NCBI RefSeq assembly: GCF_003946405.1
Contig: NZ_RHOG01000009.1
Span: 1 to 64,000 of the forward strand
Source of the DNA: Lacticaseibacillus yichunensis
GTDB taxonomy: Bacteria > Bacillota > Bacilli > Lactobacillales > Lactobacillaceae
Direction: 5' to 3'
DNA length: 64,000 nt
Of the stretch, positions 1-8,970 are shown in pieces. Under the pieces are notes generated by a model. The model worked only from the letters and a program-made list of their open reading frames with translations, was not told the origin of the DNA and did no database searches. The position numbers and the translations under genes are program-made. The stretch's first letter is position 1; every line of letters starts with the position of its first letter.

Positions 1-86
1 CGATAAACCATGGATAAAACCTCCGAGTGAATTTCGTAAATGCACGGGAAATGTCTGAAAACCGGAATTTCGTATGCATTTATTAT

Positions 87-116
87 ATGACAGTAATGAC
101 CTAAAATCACTAGTAT
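87..116 (+). promoter_or_regulatory. weak putative promoter for the oxidoreductase gene
   Basis: ATGACA (87-92), an 18-bp spacer and TAGTAT (111-116) lie 60 bp before the chosen ATG. Both hexamers are imperfect, and the surrounding DNA is AT-rich compared with the window. Nothing else is recognisable in positions 1-176. Confidence 0.3.
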
Positions 117-176
117 CAAATGCTACACGTTTTTGAACAGCCACTAATTATTTTTAAAAACAAGGAGCGATTCTCA

Positions 177-1121
177 ATGAAAGCAGCAATTCTTCAACCA
201 AATGCCAATGCGCCCGTCTATGCAACCAGTCCAGAGGTGCAGGCACAACCGGGCGAAACGGTGGTGTCCGTCTTGGCCAGCGCCGTCAGCACAGTCACGC
301 GTGCCCGGGCGGCCGGCACGCATTATTCGACCAGCGCGCCGACTGCGCCGCTAATTCCCGGAATGGACGGGGTCGGCCGCACGCCAGATGGCCAGCTGGT
401 GTATTTCATGAGTGAAAATGGGGCCTTGGCTGAACAGGTCGCGGTGCCGGCGCAACGGTTGATCGCCCTGCCCGCCCAAGCCGACACAACGCGCATTGCC
501 GCGAGCATGAATCCCGCTATGGCCAGTTGGATGGCGTTGACCACCCGGCTGGACCAGTCCATTGAAGGCGCCAGCGTGTTGATTCTCGGCGCCACAGGGC
601 AAGCCGGCCGCGCCGCCATTCAGATCTCCCGACACTTCGGAGCACAATCGATACTCGCAGCTGGCCGCAATGCCGACGTACTCGCCACGCTACCTGCGCT
701 TGGTGCCACGCAGACGCTTCAGCTGGAAACACCGGTCAGCGATGAGGTACAGGAGACGCTGTCGCAGGTCGATGTGGTCCTCGATTTTCTCTGGGGGACG
801 CCTGCCCAAACGCTGATGTCGACGTTGCTCACCCACCGCGCGAGCCACGCGCCGCTGACCTGGCTCGAGATCGGCAGCATCGCCGGCCAGACGCTGGCCT
901 TACCTGCCGTCGCCTTGCGCAGTCGCGACTTCACGGTGCGGGGCAGCGGCATCGGCTCTGTCGGCTTGCGCGATTATCTGAAGGAATTGCCGCGCCTTGC
1001 CGCCTACCTGACCAGTGGCGAGTTTTTGCCAGGCGAGGTCAATGTGCAGCCGCTCAACGACGTGCAGGCCACCTGGCAGGACACAACACACGGCCGGCTG
1101 GTCTACCTGCCGGAAAAATAA
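177..1121 (+). CDS. MDR-family zinc-independent quinone oxidoreductase-like protein
   Basis: A 314-residue medium-chain dehydrogenase/reductase-like protein, expected to be a soluble NAD(P)H-dependent quinone or enone reductase. The N-terminal half is a GroES-like fold. A Rossmann nucleotide-binding stretch follows near residue 140 (ILGATGQAGRAAIQISRHFG). No cysteine-rich structural zinc lobe is visible, which separates it from classical alcohol dehydrogenases. The frame is open from 120, but the ATG at 177 has an AAGGAG site at about 162-167 and begins MKAAIL, the usual start of this family, so I chose it. The gene stands alone and converges on the ABC-F gene, with a family B repeat in between. 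The substrate cannot be read from the sequence. Confidence 0.85.
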   Translation: MKAAILQPNANAPVYATSPEVQAQPGETVVSVLASAVSTVTRARAAGTHYSTSAPTAPLIPGMDGVGRTPDGQLVYFMSENGALAEQVAVPAQRLIALPAQADTTRIAASMNPAMASWMALTTRLDQSIEGASVLILGATGQAGRAAIQISRHFGAQSILAAGRNADVLATLPALGATQTLQLETPVSDEVQETLSQVDVVLDFLWGTPAQTLMSTLLTHRASHAPLTWLEIGSIAGQTLALPAVALRSRDFTVRGSGIGSVGLRDYLKELPRLAAYLTSGEFLPGEVNVQPLNDVQATWQDTTHGRLVYLPEK

Positions 1122-1145
1122 ATAGTGGCTCCCCCACACGCAGCC

Positions 1146-1286
1146 GCCTGCCCCAATGCGCAGTCGGGCGCCGCCGAGTAGAGGTGGGAAATGTCGTCGT
1201 CCTTCGCACTTAATGGCCAAGTGCGCCATCAACCACTCAGGCCGCGCTACCTGGCCACCCCTAAACGCTCGGGCGCTGCACCCGAC
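1146..1286 (-). repeat. family B intergenic hairpin repeat, diverged copy (B1)
   Basis: On the minus strand it reads GGGTGCAGCGCCCGAGCG, then a GGCCTGAGTGGTTGATGGCG arm whose partner is GGCCAT. The order matches the other family B units, closest to the middle unit at 52.8 kb. It begins a few bases after the T-run of the ABC-F terminator, the same placement as the copies at 53.0 and 59.2 kb. The distal arm is degenerate. Confidence 0.6.
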
Positions 1287-1316
1287 AAAAAAGGCCCGAC
1301 GCTGCCGCCGGGCCCG
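1287..1316 (-). terminator. rho-independent terminator of the ABC-F gene
   Basis: On the minus strand GGGCCCGGCG, a short loop and CGTCGGGCC are followed by TTTTTT, 16 bp past the stop of the ABC-F gene. Confidence 0.8.
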
Positions 1317-1331
1317 ATCACATTCAGCTCA

Positions 1332-2873
1332 TTACTTCAGAAGTCGTTCGATATCCAAGGTGGTATCCACCCAGCTGTCGTCATAGAACCCAGCTTCATG
1401 GGACACCAGCAAGATTGCGCCGGGGTAGGCCTGCAGGGCCTCCGCCAGCGCATTTTTTGTATCCTCATCCAAGTGATTGGTCGGCTCATCCATGATCAGC
1501 ACGTTGGTCTGTTGCAACATGAGGTCCGCGAGCTTCACTTTGCTTTGCTCACCACCTGACAACATGACCAGCGGCTTGTCCATTTCCTCGCGGGTCAGCG
1601 CCGTGCGCGCCATCACCTGACGAAGCGGGCGCTGAGACAGGGCCGGATACTTGGCCATCAAAAATTGCAGCGGGGTCTGTTTTGGCACGGGCCAGTTCAA
1701 CTCCTGCTCAAAGTAGCCGAACACGACATTTTCGTTGATGGCCACATCCCCAGCCAAGGGCGGCAGCTGACCGAGAATGCTTTTCAGCAGGGTCGACTTA
1801 CCGATTCCGTTGAATCCTTCAAGCGCGATGACTTGATCCTTGCTGACGGAAAAATTGATTGCGGGTAAAAGCGGCTTCTCATACCCGACCACCAGATCGT
1901 TGACGTCGATCAGGATGCGGCTTTGCACATCGAGATACGGAAACTCGAGATGGGCATGCGCCCGGTTGCCCGGCGGCGTGAGTTTGGTCATCCGCGCGAG
2001 CTGTTTTTCCCGGCTCTTGGCCATTGTGGAGCGCGTGCCGGCCTTGAACTTACGGATAAAGGCCTCCTGCTTCTTGATCTCGGTCTGCTGCTTTTCGTAG
2101 GCCTTCATGTAGGTGTCGTGATCCGCCTGTTTTTGCCGCATCGCCTGCTTGAGCGTGCCAGTGTACTTGGTGATCGTGCCGAATTCGATGTCGAGAATCG
2201 CGTTGGTCACGTCTTGGAGAAAATCGTAATCATGGGAAATGACAATGAACGCGCCATCGAAATCCTGCAGCCAGCCGGTCAGCCATTCGATGTGACTGAC
2301 ATCGAGGTAGTTGGTTGGCTCATCCAGCAGGAGCATCGCCGGTTTTTCCAGCAACAGCTTGGCCAAAATAATTTTCGACCGCTGGCCACCTGAAAGCGCG
2401 TCGACCGGATGATCGAGGCCGATCGCATCGATGCCCAGGCCACTGGCGACGGTCTCGATCTTGGTATCTACGTCGTAAAACTCGGCGGCTTCGAGTTGTT
2501 CCTGCAACTCGCCGGCCTTGGCCAGCAGCTCGTCATCCGGCGTTTCGGCGTAATCGTTGTAGATCTGCGTCATCTTCGCATTTTTCGCGTAGAGGTCCGC
2601 GTAGGCCGTGCGCAAAAATTCCATGATCGTCTGGCCCGGCTTGAGGTTCACATATTGATCGAGGTAGCCCACGTGCAGGTGCTTTTGCCAAACGATCGTC
2701 CCGGCGTCGGGCTCCAGCGCGCCGGTCAGGATCTTGATCAGGGTACTTTTACCCACCCCATTTTGGCCGATCACCCCCAAGTGGTCTTCGATATTCACTT
2801 GAAAACTGGCATCCTGGTAAAGCTGTTTGTCCAGGAACCGCTGGGAAAGACCCGTTACGGTCAGCACACTCAT
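1332..2873 (-). CDS. ABC-F family ATP-binding protein (YkpA/YbiT-like)
   Basis: A 513-residue soluble protein with two ABC ATPase domains and no membrane segments, the layout of ABC-F ribosome-associated factors. Domain 1 has Walker A GQNGVGKST near residue 37, signature LSGGQRSK and Walker B LLLDEPTNYLD. Domain 2 has GFNGIGKST near 350, LSGGEQSK and LIMDEPTNHLD. A charged linker of about 80 residues between them corresponds to the P-site tRNA interaction motif. The length and the DEPTNYLD form fit the housekeeping YkpA/YbiT group rather than antibiotic-resistance members. ATG at 2873 follows AAGGAGGC. Members bind the ribosome E-site and modulate translation. The gene is monocistronic with its own terminator. 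Confidence 0.9.
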   Translation of the reverse strand: MSVLTVTGLSQRFLDKQLYQDASFQVNIEDHLGVIGQNGVGKSTLIKILTGALEPDAGTIVWQKHLHVGYLDQYVNLKPGQTIMEFLRTAYADLYAKNAKMTQIYNDYAETPDDELLAKAGELQEQLEAAEFYDVDTKIETVASGLGIDAIGLDHPVDALSGGQRSKIILAKLLLEKPAMLLLDEPTNYLDVSHIEWLTGWLQDFDGAFIVISHDYDFLQDVTNAILDIEFGTITKYTGTLKQAMRQKQADHDTYMKAYEKQQTEIKKQEAFIRKFKAGTRSTMAKSREKQLARMTKLTPPGNRAHAHLEFPYLDVQSRILIDVNDLVVGYEKPLLPAINFSVSKDQVIALEGFNGIGKSTLLKSILGQLPPLAGDVAINENVVFGYFEQELNWPVPKQTPLQFLMAKYPALSQRPLRQVMARTALTREEMDKPLVMLSGGEQSKVKLADLMLQQTNVLIMDEPTNHLDEDTKNALAEALQAYPGAILLVSHEAGFYDDSWVDTTLDIERLLK

Positions 2874-3542
2874 CGGGGCTGCCTCCTTCGTTTATTTTCT
2901 GAAAATCAATGATATTAAGGCTAGCACAGCGAGGCGGTTTTTGCAATGAAGGCGCCCGGCTACAGCTGAACAACGTCATAAGCGATCCTACGGCCGGGTG
3001 GGCGCCGACCAGGAATTGGCTGGAACGCTCCCAAGCAACTTTGAGCCCGCACAGGTCGCGGTCTCAAAGCTTGCTTTCGGTGTAAGCGGCACAGCCGCTA
3101 ACACCGACGAGGGGGCTGAGCCATTCCTGGCCGGCGCCCACCCTCACATCCAGCACTCGAGTCATAAATATGCTGACCCAAGCTTAATCAATTCAACAGC
3201 CCAACAAAGCAGAGCTGTCAACCCCAGCTTCCCCAAAGCGCAGCGTGTAGTCTTAACTAGTCCTCCTCTAACTGTGCCTTCCAGGCCATTCATTCTGTGG
3301 TTCTGCTTCCACCGCGTCTATCGAAGCCTTGGTCAGTATCTGGGGAGGATGCCATAAACAAACACCTAAAAAAACCGAAAATCGTAAAGTCCGTGCTCTT
3401 TGTTGAACAAGAGACATCACAGAATAGAACGCAAGCCCACCCACGGGGCCGACACATCGTTGCTCCTGAGCCAAGTCAAATTCCTTGCGTTTTTCCCTGA
3501 AGCAAGTACGCTTAAGATAACAAATCAAAGGAGTTGATCTGA
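2874..3542. other. 669-bp gap between divergent genes, holding family A repeat copy A1
   Basis: The gap separates the ABC-F gene from the ADP-ribosylglycohydrolase-like gene. It contains one family A structured repeat (2996-3150). The remaining 390 bp are AT-richer and show no convincing ORF. An AAAGGAG site precedes the ATG at 3543. I found no well-spaced promoter for that gene. Confidence 0.6.
2996..3150 (+). repeat. family A multi-branched structured repeat, copy A1
   Basis: An outer stem of about 25 bp closes the element: 2996-3021 pairs with 3118-3142, with GTGGGCGCC at one end and GGCGCCCAC at the other. Inside, AAGCAACTTTGAG pairs with CTCAAAGCTTGCTT, and TCGGTGT pairs with ACACCGA beneath GCGGC/GCCGC. 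Conserved single-stranded parts are GGAACGCTCCC and GACGAGGGGGCTGAGCC, and the copy ends CCCACCCTCACATC. The same architecture recurs at 10.7 and 31.6 kb with compensatory base changes. Confidence 0.75.
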
Positions 3543-4487
3543 ATGGCGATCATCGATTCACGACTCACGCATGGCCTGATCGGGTTTGCGATCGGCGACG
3601 CACTTGGATTGCCGGTCAAGGGGCAGTCCCTGGCGGCGCTTGCGGCGGATCCCGTGGCGACGATGCGGGGGTATGGCCACTTCGATCTGCCGGCCGGGTA
3701 TTATTCGGATGAGACCTCGCTCATGCGGGCCAGTCTGGCGTCGTTGAGCCGCGGCTTTGACCCGGCCGACCTGTTGGCGACGTATCAGCATTGGTATCAC
3801 GACCGCGAGTACGCACCTTATACCGGACCAGTTTTTGAAGTGTGGCCCAGTGTCCGCGCCGCTGTTGAAAATGGGGCGCCGCAGGTCAACACGGCGGCGG
3901 ATCCGGGTGGGCTGGTGCGCGTGCTGCCACTGGCGTATTTTCTCTATCAGGAAAATGGGCCGGATCTTTTCGGCAACGCGGACGCCATGCAAAAATTACA
4001 GGCGTTCTTGGCCGTGACCAGTCCGGACCCCGCCAACCTCATCGCCGCAAGTATCTATGCCCAGGCAGCGCTGTATCTGCTGAGCGACATGACGATCGCC
4101 GCTGCTTTGCCGCAAGCCTTGCAGCGGGCGCTGACCTATTTTGCCGATGTCCCCGAGGCGCTCGATTTTCAAGTGCTGACCCAACTTGATGCCCGGCGTG
4201 CGCAAACGATGGCCGAGGCGGCACCCACCCCGCGCAATGTGTTGGGCGTCGTCTGGTTTGCGCTGGGCAGCACCAGTGATTACCGCGAGGCGACGCTGAC
4301 TGCGGTCAATTTGGGCGGCACCACAGATGCGACGGGCGCGCTGACTGGCGGGCTCGCGGGGCTCGGCTATGGCTACACGAAGATTCCGCATCGCTGGTGC
4401 CTGACGCTGGTCAAATACAGTGAGATCGTCGATGACATTAATGAGGCCGAAGCCAGCGGGCATTTTCCGACTTACGGCGACGACTGA
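3543..4487 (+). CDS. ADP-ribosylglycohydrolase-family protein with altered metal-site motifs
   Basis: A 314-residue all-helical protein of the DraG/ARH family, whose members remove ADP-ribose from proteins or small molecules using two magnesium ions. The N-terminal GFAIGDALGLPV motif is typical. The usual SDDT/SDDS ligand motif appears as YSDETSLM near residue 57, and the C-terminal GGDTDT motif appears as GGTTDATGALTGG near 260. At least one aspartate ligand of the canonical site is therefore missing, and activity may be changed or lost. ATG 3543 follows AAAGGAG with good spacing. The gene stands alone. The physiological substrate is unknown. Confidence 0.75.
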   Translation: MAIIDSRLTHGLIGFAIGDALGLPVKGQSLAALAADPVATMRGYGHFDLPAGYYSDETSLMRASLASLSRGFDPADLLATYQHWYHDREYAPYTGPVFEVWPSVRAAVENGAPQVNTAADPGGLVRVLPLAYFLYQENGPDLFGNADAMQKLQAFLAVTSPDPANLIAASIYAQAALYLLSDMTIAAALPQALQRALTYFADVPEALDFQVLTQLDARRAQTMAEAAPTPRNVLGVVWFALGSTSDYREATLTAVNLGGTTDATGALTGGLAGLGYGYTKIPHRWCLTLVKYSEIVDDINEAEASGHFPTYGDD

Positions 4488-4811
4488 AGGCGGCGACCAC
4501 TGATCGCAGCAACGCGCAAAAACGGCAGGACACCGGCCTTCTCACGCGACAAAGGCTGACGCACGGGCCTTCTCACGCGAAAACGCCAGTCGCGGCCCCC
4601 GCGACAGCACCCGCCGGATCCCCGCGCACATCGCGGTCCGACCCCCGCAGGACTGCCGCCTGCCGCAGCCGCCTCATCGCACACGTGACTATATAATAGA
4701 AGAAATATCAGCACCCACTGTCTATTTTTCCCGTCATCCTTGCTGTGATGCTAGTCGCGGAGCCCTTGCTTGTGTTATGCTAGGGAAAATTAGATGCAAG
4801 AAGGTGTGACC
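4488..4811. other. 324-bp GC-rich gap before the signal peptidase gene
   Basis: The first 200 bp are very GC-rich and contain a short direct repeat, GGCCTTCTCACGCGA, twice (around 4537 and 4567). I see no gene. The last 80 bp are AT-richer and hold the signal peptidase promoter. Confidence 0.5.
4773..4781 (+). promoter_or_regulatory. extended -10 promoter of the signal peptidase gene
   Basis: TGTTATGCT is an extended -10 element with no good -35. It would place the transcript start near 4788, about 24 bases before the GTG start at 4812. Confidence 0.5.
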
Positions 4812-5459
4812 GTGGCGGATCGACCAACAGGGGATACACGCGCGACCAATTCGCACAAAAAAGCTTCAAAGATGAACGAAACAGTGAAATGGTTGCTCGA
4901 GATGGTCGTGATCATCTTGGTGGTGCTGGTGGGCACCAAGCTGCTCATGAATCACGTGGTCTCAAAAGATGTGGTGCAGGGCACCTCGATGCAGCCGACG
5001 CTGGAAAATGGCGACCGCCTGTACTCGTTGCGCAACAAGAGCATCCATCGCAATGATATCGTGGTCATCGATGCCCCGGATCAGCCGGGCCAGCTGTACA
5101 TCAAGCGCGTGATCGGGATGCCGGGCGACACGGTGGCGGTCCAGGACGACAAGCTGTACATCAACGGCAAGGAGACCAAGGAGCCCTACCTCAAGGCGAG
5201 CTTCATGAAACAGGAGATGAAGACCTATGCCGCGCAACAGGGCATCGATCTCAATTCGCTGAAGTTCACGTATGACTTTGACATCGCGACGCTGCCGAGC
5301 ACCAAGTCGAAAACGGTCCCCAAGGGCTCCTACTTCGTGATGGGCGATAATCGTCTGGTGTCGCATGACGGGCGCGATTTTGGCTTTATCAAAAAGAGTA
5401 AGGTCCAATCGGTCGTGGTCTGGCGCTACTGGCCGCTGAATAAAATGAAGATCTTCTGA
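4812..5459 (+). CDS. lepB: type I signal peptidase
   Basis: Membrane-bound serine protease that cleaves signal peptides from exported proteins. The 215-residue chain has a short basic N-terminus, one transmembrane segment at about residues 24-44 and an extracytoplasmic catalytic domain. The nucleophile serine is in GTSMQPT, the general-base lysine in YIKRVIGMPGD, and the late box is GSYFVMGDNRLVSHDGRDFG. The frame is open from an ATG at 4794, but the GTG at 4812 follows AGAAGGTG with proper spacing, while the upstream ATG has no ribosome site and would sit only a few bases from the inferred transcript start. The gene is monocistronic with a strong terminator. Confidence 0.93.
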   Translation: MADRPTGDTRATNSHKKASKMNETVKWLLEMVVIILVVLVGTKLLMNHVVSKDVVQGTSMQPTLENGDRLYSLRNKSIHRNDIVVIDAPDQPGQLYIKRVIGMPGDTVAVQDDKLYINGKETKEPYLKASFMKQEMKTYAAQQGIDLNSLKFTYDFDIATLPSTKSKTVPKGSYFVMGDNRLVSHDGRDFGFIKKSKVQSVVVWRYWPLNKMKIF

Positions 5460-5467
5460 TTGTTACC

Positions 5468-5503
5468 AAAGAGCTGAGGCATGCGAGTCTCGGCTCTTTT
5501 TTT
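5468..5503 (+). terminator. terminator of the signal peptidase gene
   Basis: AAAGAGCTGAG, a loop and CTCGGCTCT are followed by seven T residues, 8 bp after the stop codon. Confidence 0.9.
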
Positions 5504-5570
5504 GTACGTTGGCCGCCGCCACGTTTTTGTTTGCCCCCCTAACAATTTTGTCAGCTCGGCGCAAAATCTG

Positions 5571-5598
5571 TGGACATCCCTGTTGCCTCTGTCATACT
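5571..5598 (+). promoter_or_regulatory. promoter of the two-gene ABC exporter
   Basis: TGGACA (5571-5576), a 16-bp spacer and CATACT (5593-5598), with an upstream TG giving an extended -10. It lies 30 bp before a GAAGGAGG site. Confidence 0.55.
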
Positions 5599-5627
5599 TG
5601 AGGCATCTATGAAGGAGGCATCAGGGT

Positions 5628-6407
5628 ATGCAACCAGCCATCAAGTTGTCACATGTGCAAAAATCTTTCGGGGCCAAAACGGTCCTCAAAGATGTCAGTT
5701 TTGCGATCGATCCGGGCACCATTGTGGGGTACATTGGGCCAAACGGAGCCGGCAAAAGCACCACGGTCAAGATCATCTTGGGGCTGCTTCGCCAAGACGC
5801 CGGCACGATCGAGATCAACGGCCAGCCGCTGCGCGAGGACGACAACGACTACAAGCGCCACATCGGTTACGTCCCGGAAGCCGTCGATGTGTTCGATGCC
5901 CTGACCGCCCGGGAATACCTCACGCTGATCGGCCAGCTGTACGGCCTCGACGAAGCGGTCGCCGGGGAAAAAGCGGAACAGCTGGCCGCGATCGTCGGCC
6001 TCGCCCCGGCCTTTGACCGCCGCATCACCTCGTATTCCAAGGGCATGCGCCAGCTGGTGTTGATCATTGCCAGCCTGTTGCATGACCCCGACATCCTGTT
6101 TTGGGACGAGCCGCTTAACGGCCTGGACGCCAACACGGTGCTGGTGATCGAGGAGATTCTGCACGAGTTGAAGAATCGCGGGAAGACGATTTTCTATTCC
6201 AGTCACATCATGGACGTGGTTCAAAAGCTCTCCGACCGGATCATTTTGCTCAATGATGGCGAGGTGCAGGCGGACGGACCGTTCAAGGAGATCACCCGCG
6301 GCGCCGACACCAACTTGCAGGAGCTGTTCAACGAGCTGACCGGCTTTGCGGAACACGGGGAAAAGGCCAAGGCGTTCGTCGATATCGTGACAGGAGGCGA
6401 CCGCTGA
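5628..6407 (+). CDS. ABC transporter ATP-binding protein
   Basis: A 259-residue ABC ATPase that would power the permease encoded directly downstream. Walker A is GPNGAGKSTT near residue 39, the signature region is SYSKGMRQ, and Walker B is ILFWDEPLNGLD, followed by the H-loop in YSSHIMD. It belongs to the group in which one ATPase pairs with a large exporter-type membrane protein, such as EcsA-like and CcmA/BcrA-like ATPases. ATG 5628 has GAAGGAGG ten bases upstream. The TGA stop overlaps the ATG of the permease, so the two are translationally coupled. The substrate is not evident, and no peptide or resistance gene lies beside it. Confidence 0.88.
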   Translation: MQPAIKLSHVQKSFGAKTVLKDVSFAIDPGTIVGYIGPNGAGKSTTVKIILGLLRQDAGTIEINGQPLREDDNDYKRHIGYVPEAVDVFDALTAREYLTLIGQLYGLDEAVAGEKAEQLAAIVGLAPAFDRRITSYSKGMRQLVLIIASLLHDPDILFWDEPLNGLDANTVLVIEEILHELKNRGKTIFYSSHIMDVVQKLSDRIILLNDGEVQADGPFKEITRGADTNLQELFNELTGFAEHGEKAKAFVDIVTGGDR

Positions 6408-8116
6408 TGGCGGACATTGAGATGCCCAAAGCCTTGCAGTGGGTCCGCCTCCTTCGCCCATTGCTTGAAAAAAACGGAGTGGATTACCGCCAGTATTGCT
6501 TGGTCGTCCGCACCAAATATGAAATGGCCGCGCGCAGCCAAAACGGCATCGGCCTGACGATGCAGACTAACGGCCCAAAAAAGCCCAGCGCCCATCCCAT
6601 GCGCAACAGTTTTCTGGTCAACCTGCTGATCGGTGGCGTGATCGCCCTGCTGATGGCGCTGTATGCCCGGACCTCGCTGATGACCCAGCTGACCACCCTC
6701 TTTTCGACGCTGTTCATCATGTTTTTCCTGACAATGCTGACCAGCTACTCGAGCCTCATTCTCGATCCGCGCGACCGCCAGATCTTCACGGTGCGCGGGG
6801 TGTCCGGCCGCACCTTAAACCTCGCGCGTCTGTCGATCGTCGGAATGTTTTTGCTGCTGACGATTTTGTCGCTGGGCGGGCCTTCTTTGATTGTGATCGC
6901 GATGAGCCAGCAGAATATCCCGCTGGTGCTCGGCACGCTACTGGGCGCCTTGCTCTTGGCGCTATTTTGCTTCGTGCTCTCCCTCTTTTTATACTTGCTG
7001 GTCCTTCGCTTCTTTGACGGCGAGCGGCTGAAAAACATCCTGAACATCCTGCAGATCGTGATCGCCATCGGGTTTTACATCTCCGCCCAACTGCCGAATC
7101 TGCTCGGCGCCGATGTGTTGGCCAGGTTCAACTTCACCATCCCTAACGACGTCTTTTTCTGGTGGTACCTGCCGACTGTGCCCGTGTGGTTCGCCGGCCC
7201 CGGGCTGCTGACGGCGGGCGTGTTTGCGCTAAGCGCCTGGCTGTTGACCGCGCTGGCCGTCCTGGTGCCAGCCGTTCTGCTGGTGATCTACCTCAAGCAC
7301 GCGGACCGCTTCGAGCAATATTTGGAAAAGCTCGAGCAAAGCGACGCCACCTCCCGGAAAAATGGCTGGTGGTTCACCCTGTCGCGCCGCGTCTTGACCG
7401 CCAATTCCGAAGAGGCCACTTACTACACGCTGGGGTGGCGGATGCTGCAATATGAGCGCGAATACAAATTGCGCGTGTATCCGCAGCTCGCTTATGGCCT
7501 GATCATTCCCCTGATTATGGGCAGCGCGTTTTTGCGGAACATGTCTTGGGGCATGGCGAAAAATTTTGCGCCGTATTTGTCGGCGGGCCTGATCTTGGCC
7601 ATTCCGACGGCGTTGATGATGTTGCGGTACGCCTCGCAGCCCGAGGCGATGGGCATTTTCCGCTTCGTGCCGTTTGCCACGCAAGGCCTGCTGCTGCGCG
7701 GCATTGTGCTGGCGATGTTCGCCCGGCTCTTTTTGCCGCTTCTGCTCCTCTATCCGCTGGCGATGCTGGCGGTGGCCCCGGCGACCGCGCTGACGTCGGG
7801 GCTCCTCGTGCTCACCTTGTCGCTGGCGGTCACCTTCCTGTTTGGCCGCTTCATGGTTGGCAAGGTCCTGCCATTTTCCGCTGAATTCAGCCCGGCAAAA
7901 GGCATGCAAAATGGGACCATCGGCTGCGTGACCGTCGGCTTGGCGATGCTGTTGATCTTCGCTGTGATCATGGTCGGCGGCCTGGTCCACGCGTGGTGGC
8001 TCGACTTGATCGGCGCGGCCATCTTCGGGGCGATCGCCTGGCTGAGTTGGCGGAGTTATCCGCGCAGCATCATGTACGACCTGCACCTGCAGGAAACTGA
8101 TTCAGATCAAGACTGA
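6407..8116 (+). CDS. ABC transporter permease
   Basis: A 569-residue integral membrane protein with about 12 hydrophobic segments, starting near residue 66, after a hydrophilic N-terminal part of about 65 residues. It follows the ATPase with an ATGA overlap and its own AGGAGGCG site, so the two form one export or efflux complex. A cytoplasmic charged stretch near residues 295-345 separates two membrane halves. I do not recognise a family-specific signature, and the cargo is unknown. The operon ends at a strong bidirectional terminator. Confidence 0.8.
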   Translation: MADIEMPKALQWVRLLRPLLEKNGVDYRQYCLVVRTKYEMAARSQNGIGLTMQTNGPKKPSAHPMRNSFLVNLLIGGVIALLMALYARTSLMTQLTTLFSTLFIMFFLTMLTSYSSLILDPRDRQIFTVRGVSGRTLNLARLSIVGMFLLLTILSLGGPSLIVIAMSQQNIPLVLGTLLGALLLALFCFVLSLFLYLLVLRFFDGERLKNILNILQIVIAIGFYISAQLPNLLGADVLARFNFTIPNDVFFWWYLPTVPVWFAGPGLLTAGVFALSAWLLTALAVLVPAVLLVIYLKHADRFEQYLEKLEQSDATSRKNGWWFTLSRRVLTANSEEATYYTLGWRMLQYEREYKLRVYPQLAYGLIIPLIMGSAFLRNMSWGMAKNFAPYLSAGLILAIPTALMMLRYASQPEAMGIFRFVPFATQGLLLRGIVLAMFARLFLPLLLLYPLAMLAVAPATALTSGLLVLTLSLAVTFLFGRFMVGKVLPFSAEFSPAKGMQNGTIGCVTVGLAMLLIFAVIMVGGLVHAWWLDLIGAAIFGAIAWLSWRSYPRSIMYDLHLQETDSDQD

Positions 8117-8132
8117 CCACGTGCCTGGTATA

Positions 8133-8176
8133 TGCAAAAAAGGACTGCGGAAGTTTTTTCCCCAGTCCTTTTTTGC
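8133..8176. terminator. bidirectional terminator
   Basis: TGCAAAAAAGGACTG and CAGTCCTTTTTTGCA form a long inverted repeat between the convergent ABC permease and DUF975 genes, with A and T runs that serve both strands. Confidence 0.9.
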
Positions 8177-8205
8177 ATGCCGTGGCAGCGCGCCCACCCG
8201 GCGTT

Positions 8206-8949
8206 TTATTCTTGTGCGCGCGCAATGATGAAGTTGCGCAGATTGTCGTAGTACGCCGCCTTCACCAACTGCAGATACGGCTCGATCAACAGGTCGGCTA
8301 GATGCAGCGTCACATTTTCCAAAAGACGCCAGCCGATGATCGACAATTCCAGCAGCAAGAAGTCCGTCTTGAAGCCGCGCATCATGGCCCAGGAGCCGAC
8401 CAGCGCGCGCATCGACCCAAAATGCGGATCCTGCTCACGGCCGTCATAATACAGGTACTCGCCTTGCGCCAGGCCCAAGCTGAGCATCAGCCCCGGAATG
8501 ACGAAAAGCGAGGTGCCAAACGCCGTCAGCATCGTTGAGACGATGACCAGCAGCAACAACCCGAAAAAGTAGCGGCTATTAAAGGTACGCATCAAGGCTT
8601 GAAGTGGCGACACGCGGGTCAGCTTGCCGCGGGTCACATCCAGCGCGGTAAAGTTCAGGCCGGCGCCAAACCACAGCAACAATAGCGATTGTAGCGCCGT
8701 ACGCGCGGTCGTGTTCCCGCTGTGGCCGAGATAGTAGTCGATGAAGCCATCGGGGTCGCGCAACCAGTTGTCAAAGCCGTATGCCTGAAGCAACTGCAGG
8801 AAGACCAGCACCATGGCCACCGCGAAAAACACGTTGATCAGCCATGGCACGATATTTGCTTTGATCAGATCGCCGTACAGGCCCGGCTGGCGCAGCTGTT
8901 GCTTTGCCGTTTTTTTCAATTCTCGGCGCGTCTTATAGGCAGTTTCCAT
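8206..8949 (-). CDS. DUF975 family membrane protein
   Basis: A 247-residue membrane protein. The basic N-terminal start, KTRRELKKTAKQQLR, before the first membrane segment is the hallmark of DUF975 proteins, which are common in lactobacilli. About five or six hydrophobic segments follow, with a GEYLYYDGREQDP-type cytoplasmic loop near residue 165. ATG 8949 follows AAAAAGGAG. The function of the family is not established. The gene lies 21 bp downstream of the GT2 gene and is probably cotranscribed with it. Confidence 0.8.
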   Translation of the reverse strand: METAYKTRRELKKTAKQQLRQPGLYGDLIKANIVPWLINVFFAVAMVLVFLQLLQAYGFDNWLRDPDGFIDYYLGHSGNTTARTALQSLLLLWFGAGLNFTALDVTRGKLTRVSPLQALMRTFNSRYFFGLLLLVIVSTMLTAFGTSLFVIPGLMLSLGLAQGEYLYYDGREQDPHFGSMRALVGSWAMMRGFKTDFLLLELSIIGWRLLENVTLHLADLLIEPYLQLVKAAYYDNLRNFIIARAQE

Positions 8950-8970
8950 TCAGTGGTCTCCTTTTTGTGA

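Noticed and set aside
4537-4582. Short direct repeat (GGCCTTCTCACGCGA twice) as part of a mobile element
   Set aside because: Only two copies 30 bp apart in GC-rich DNA, with no terminal repeats or transposase.
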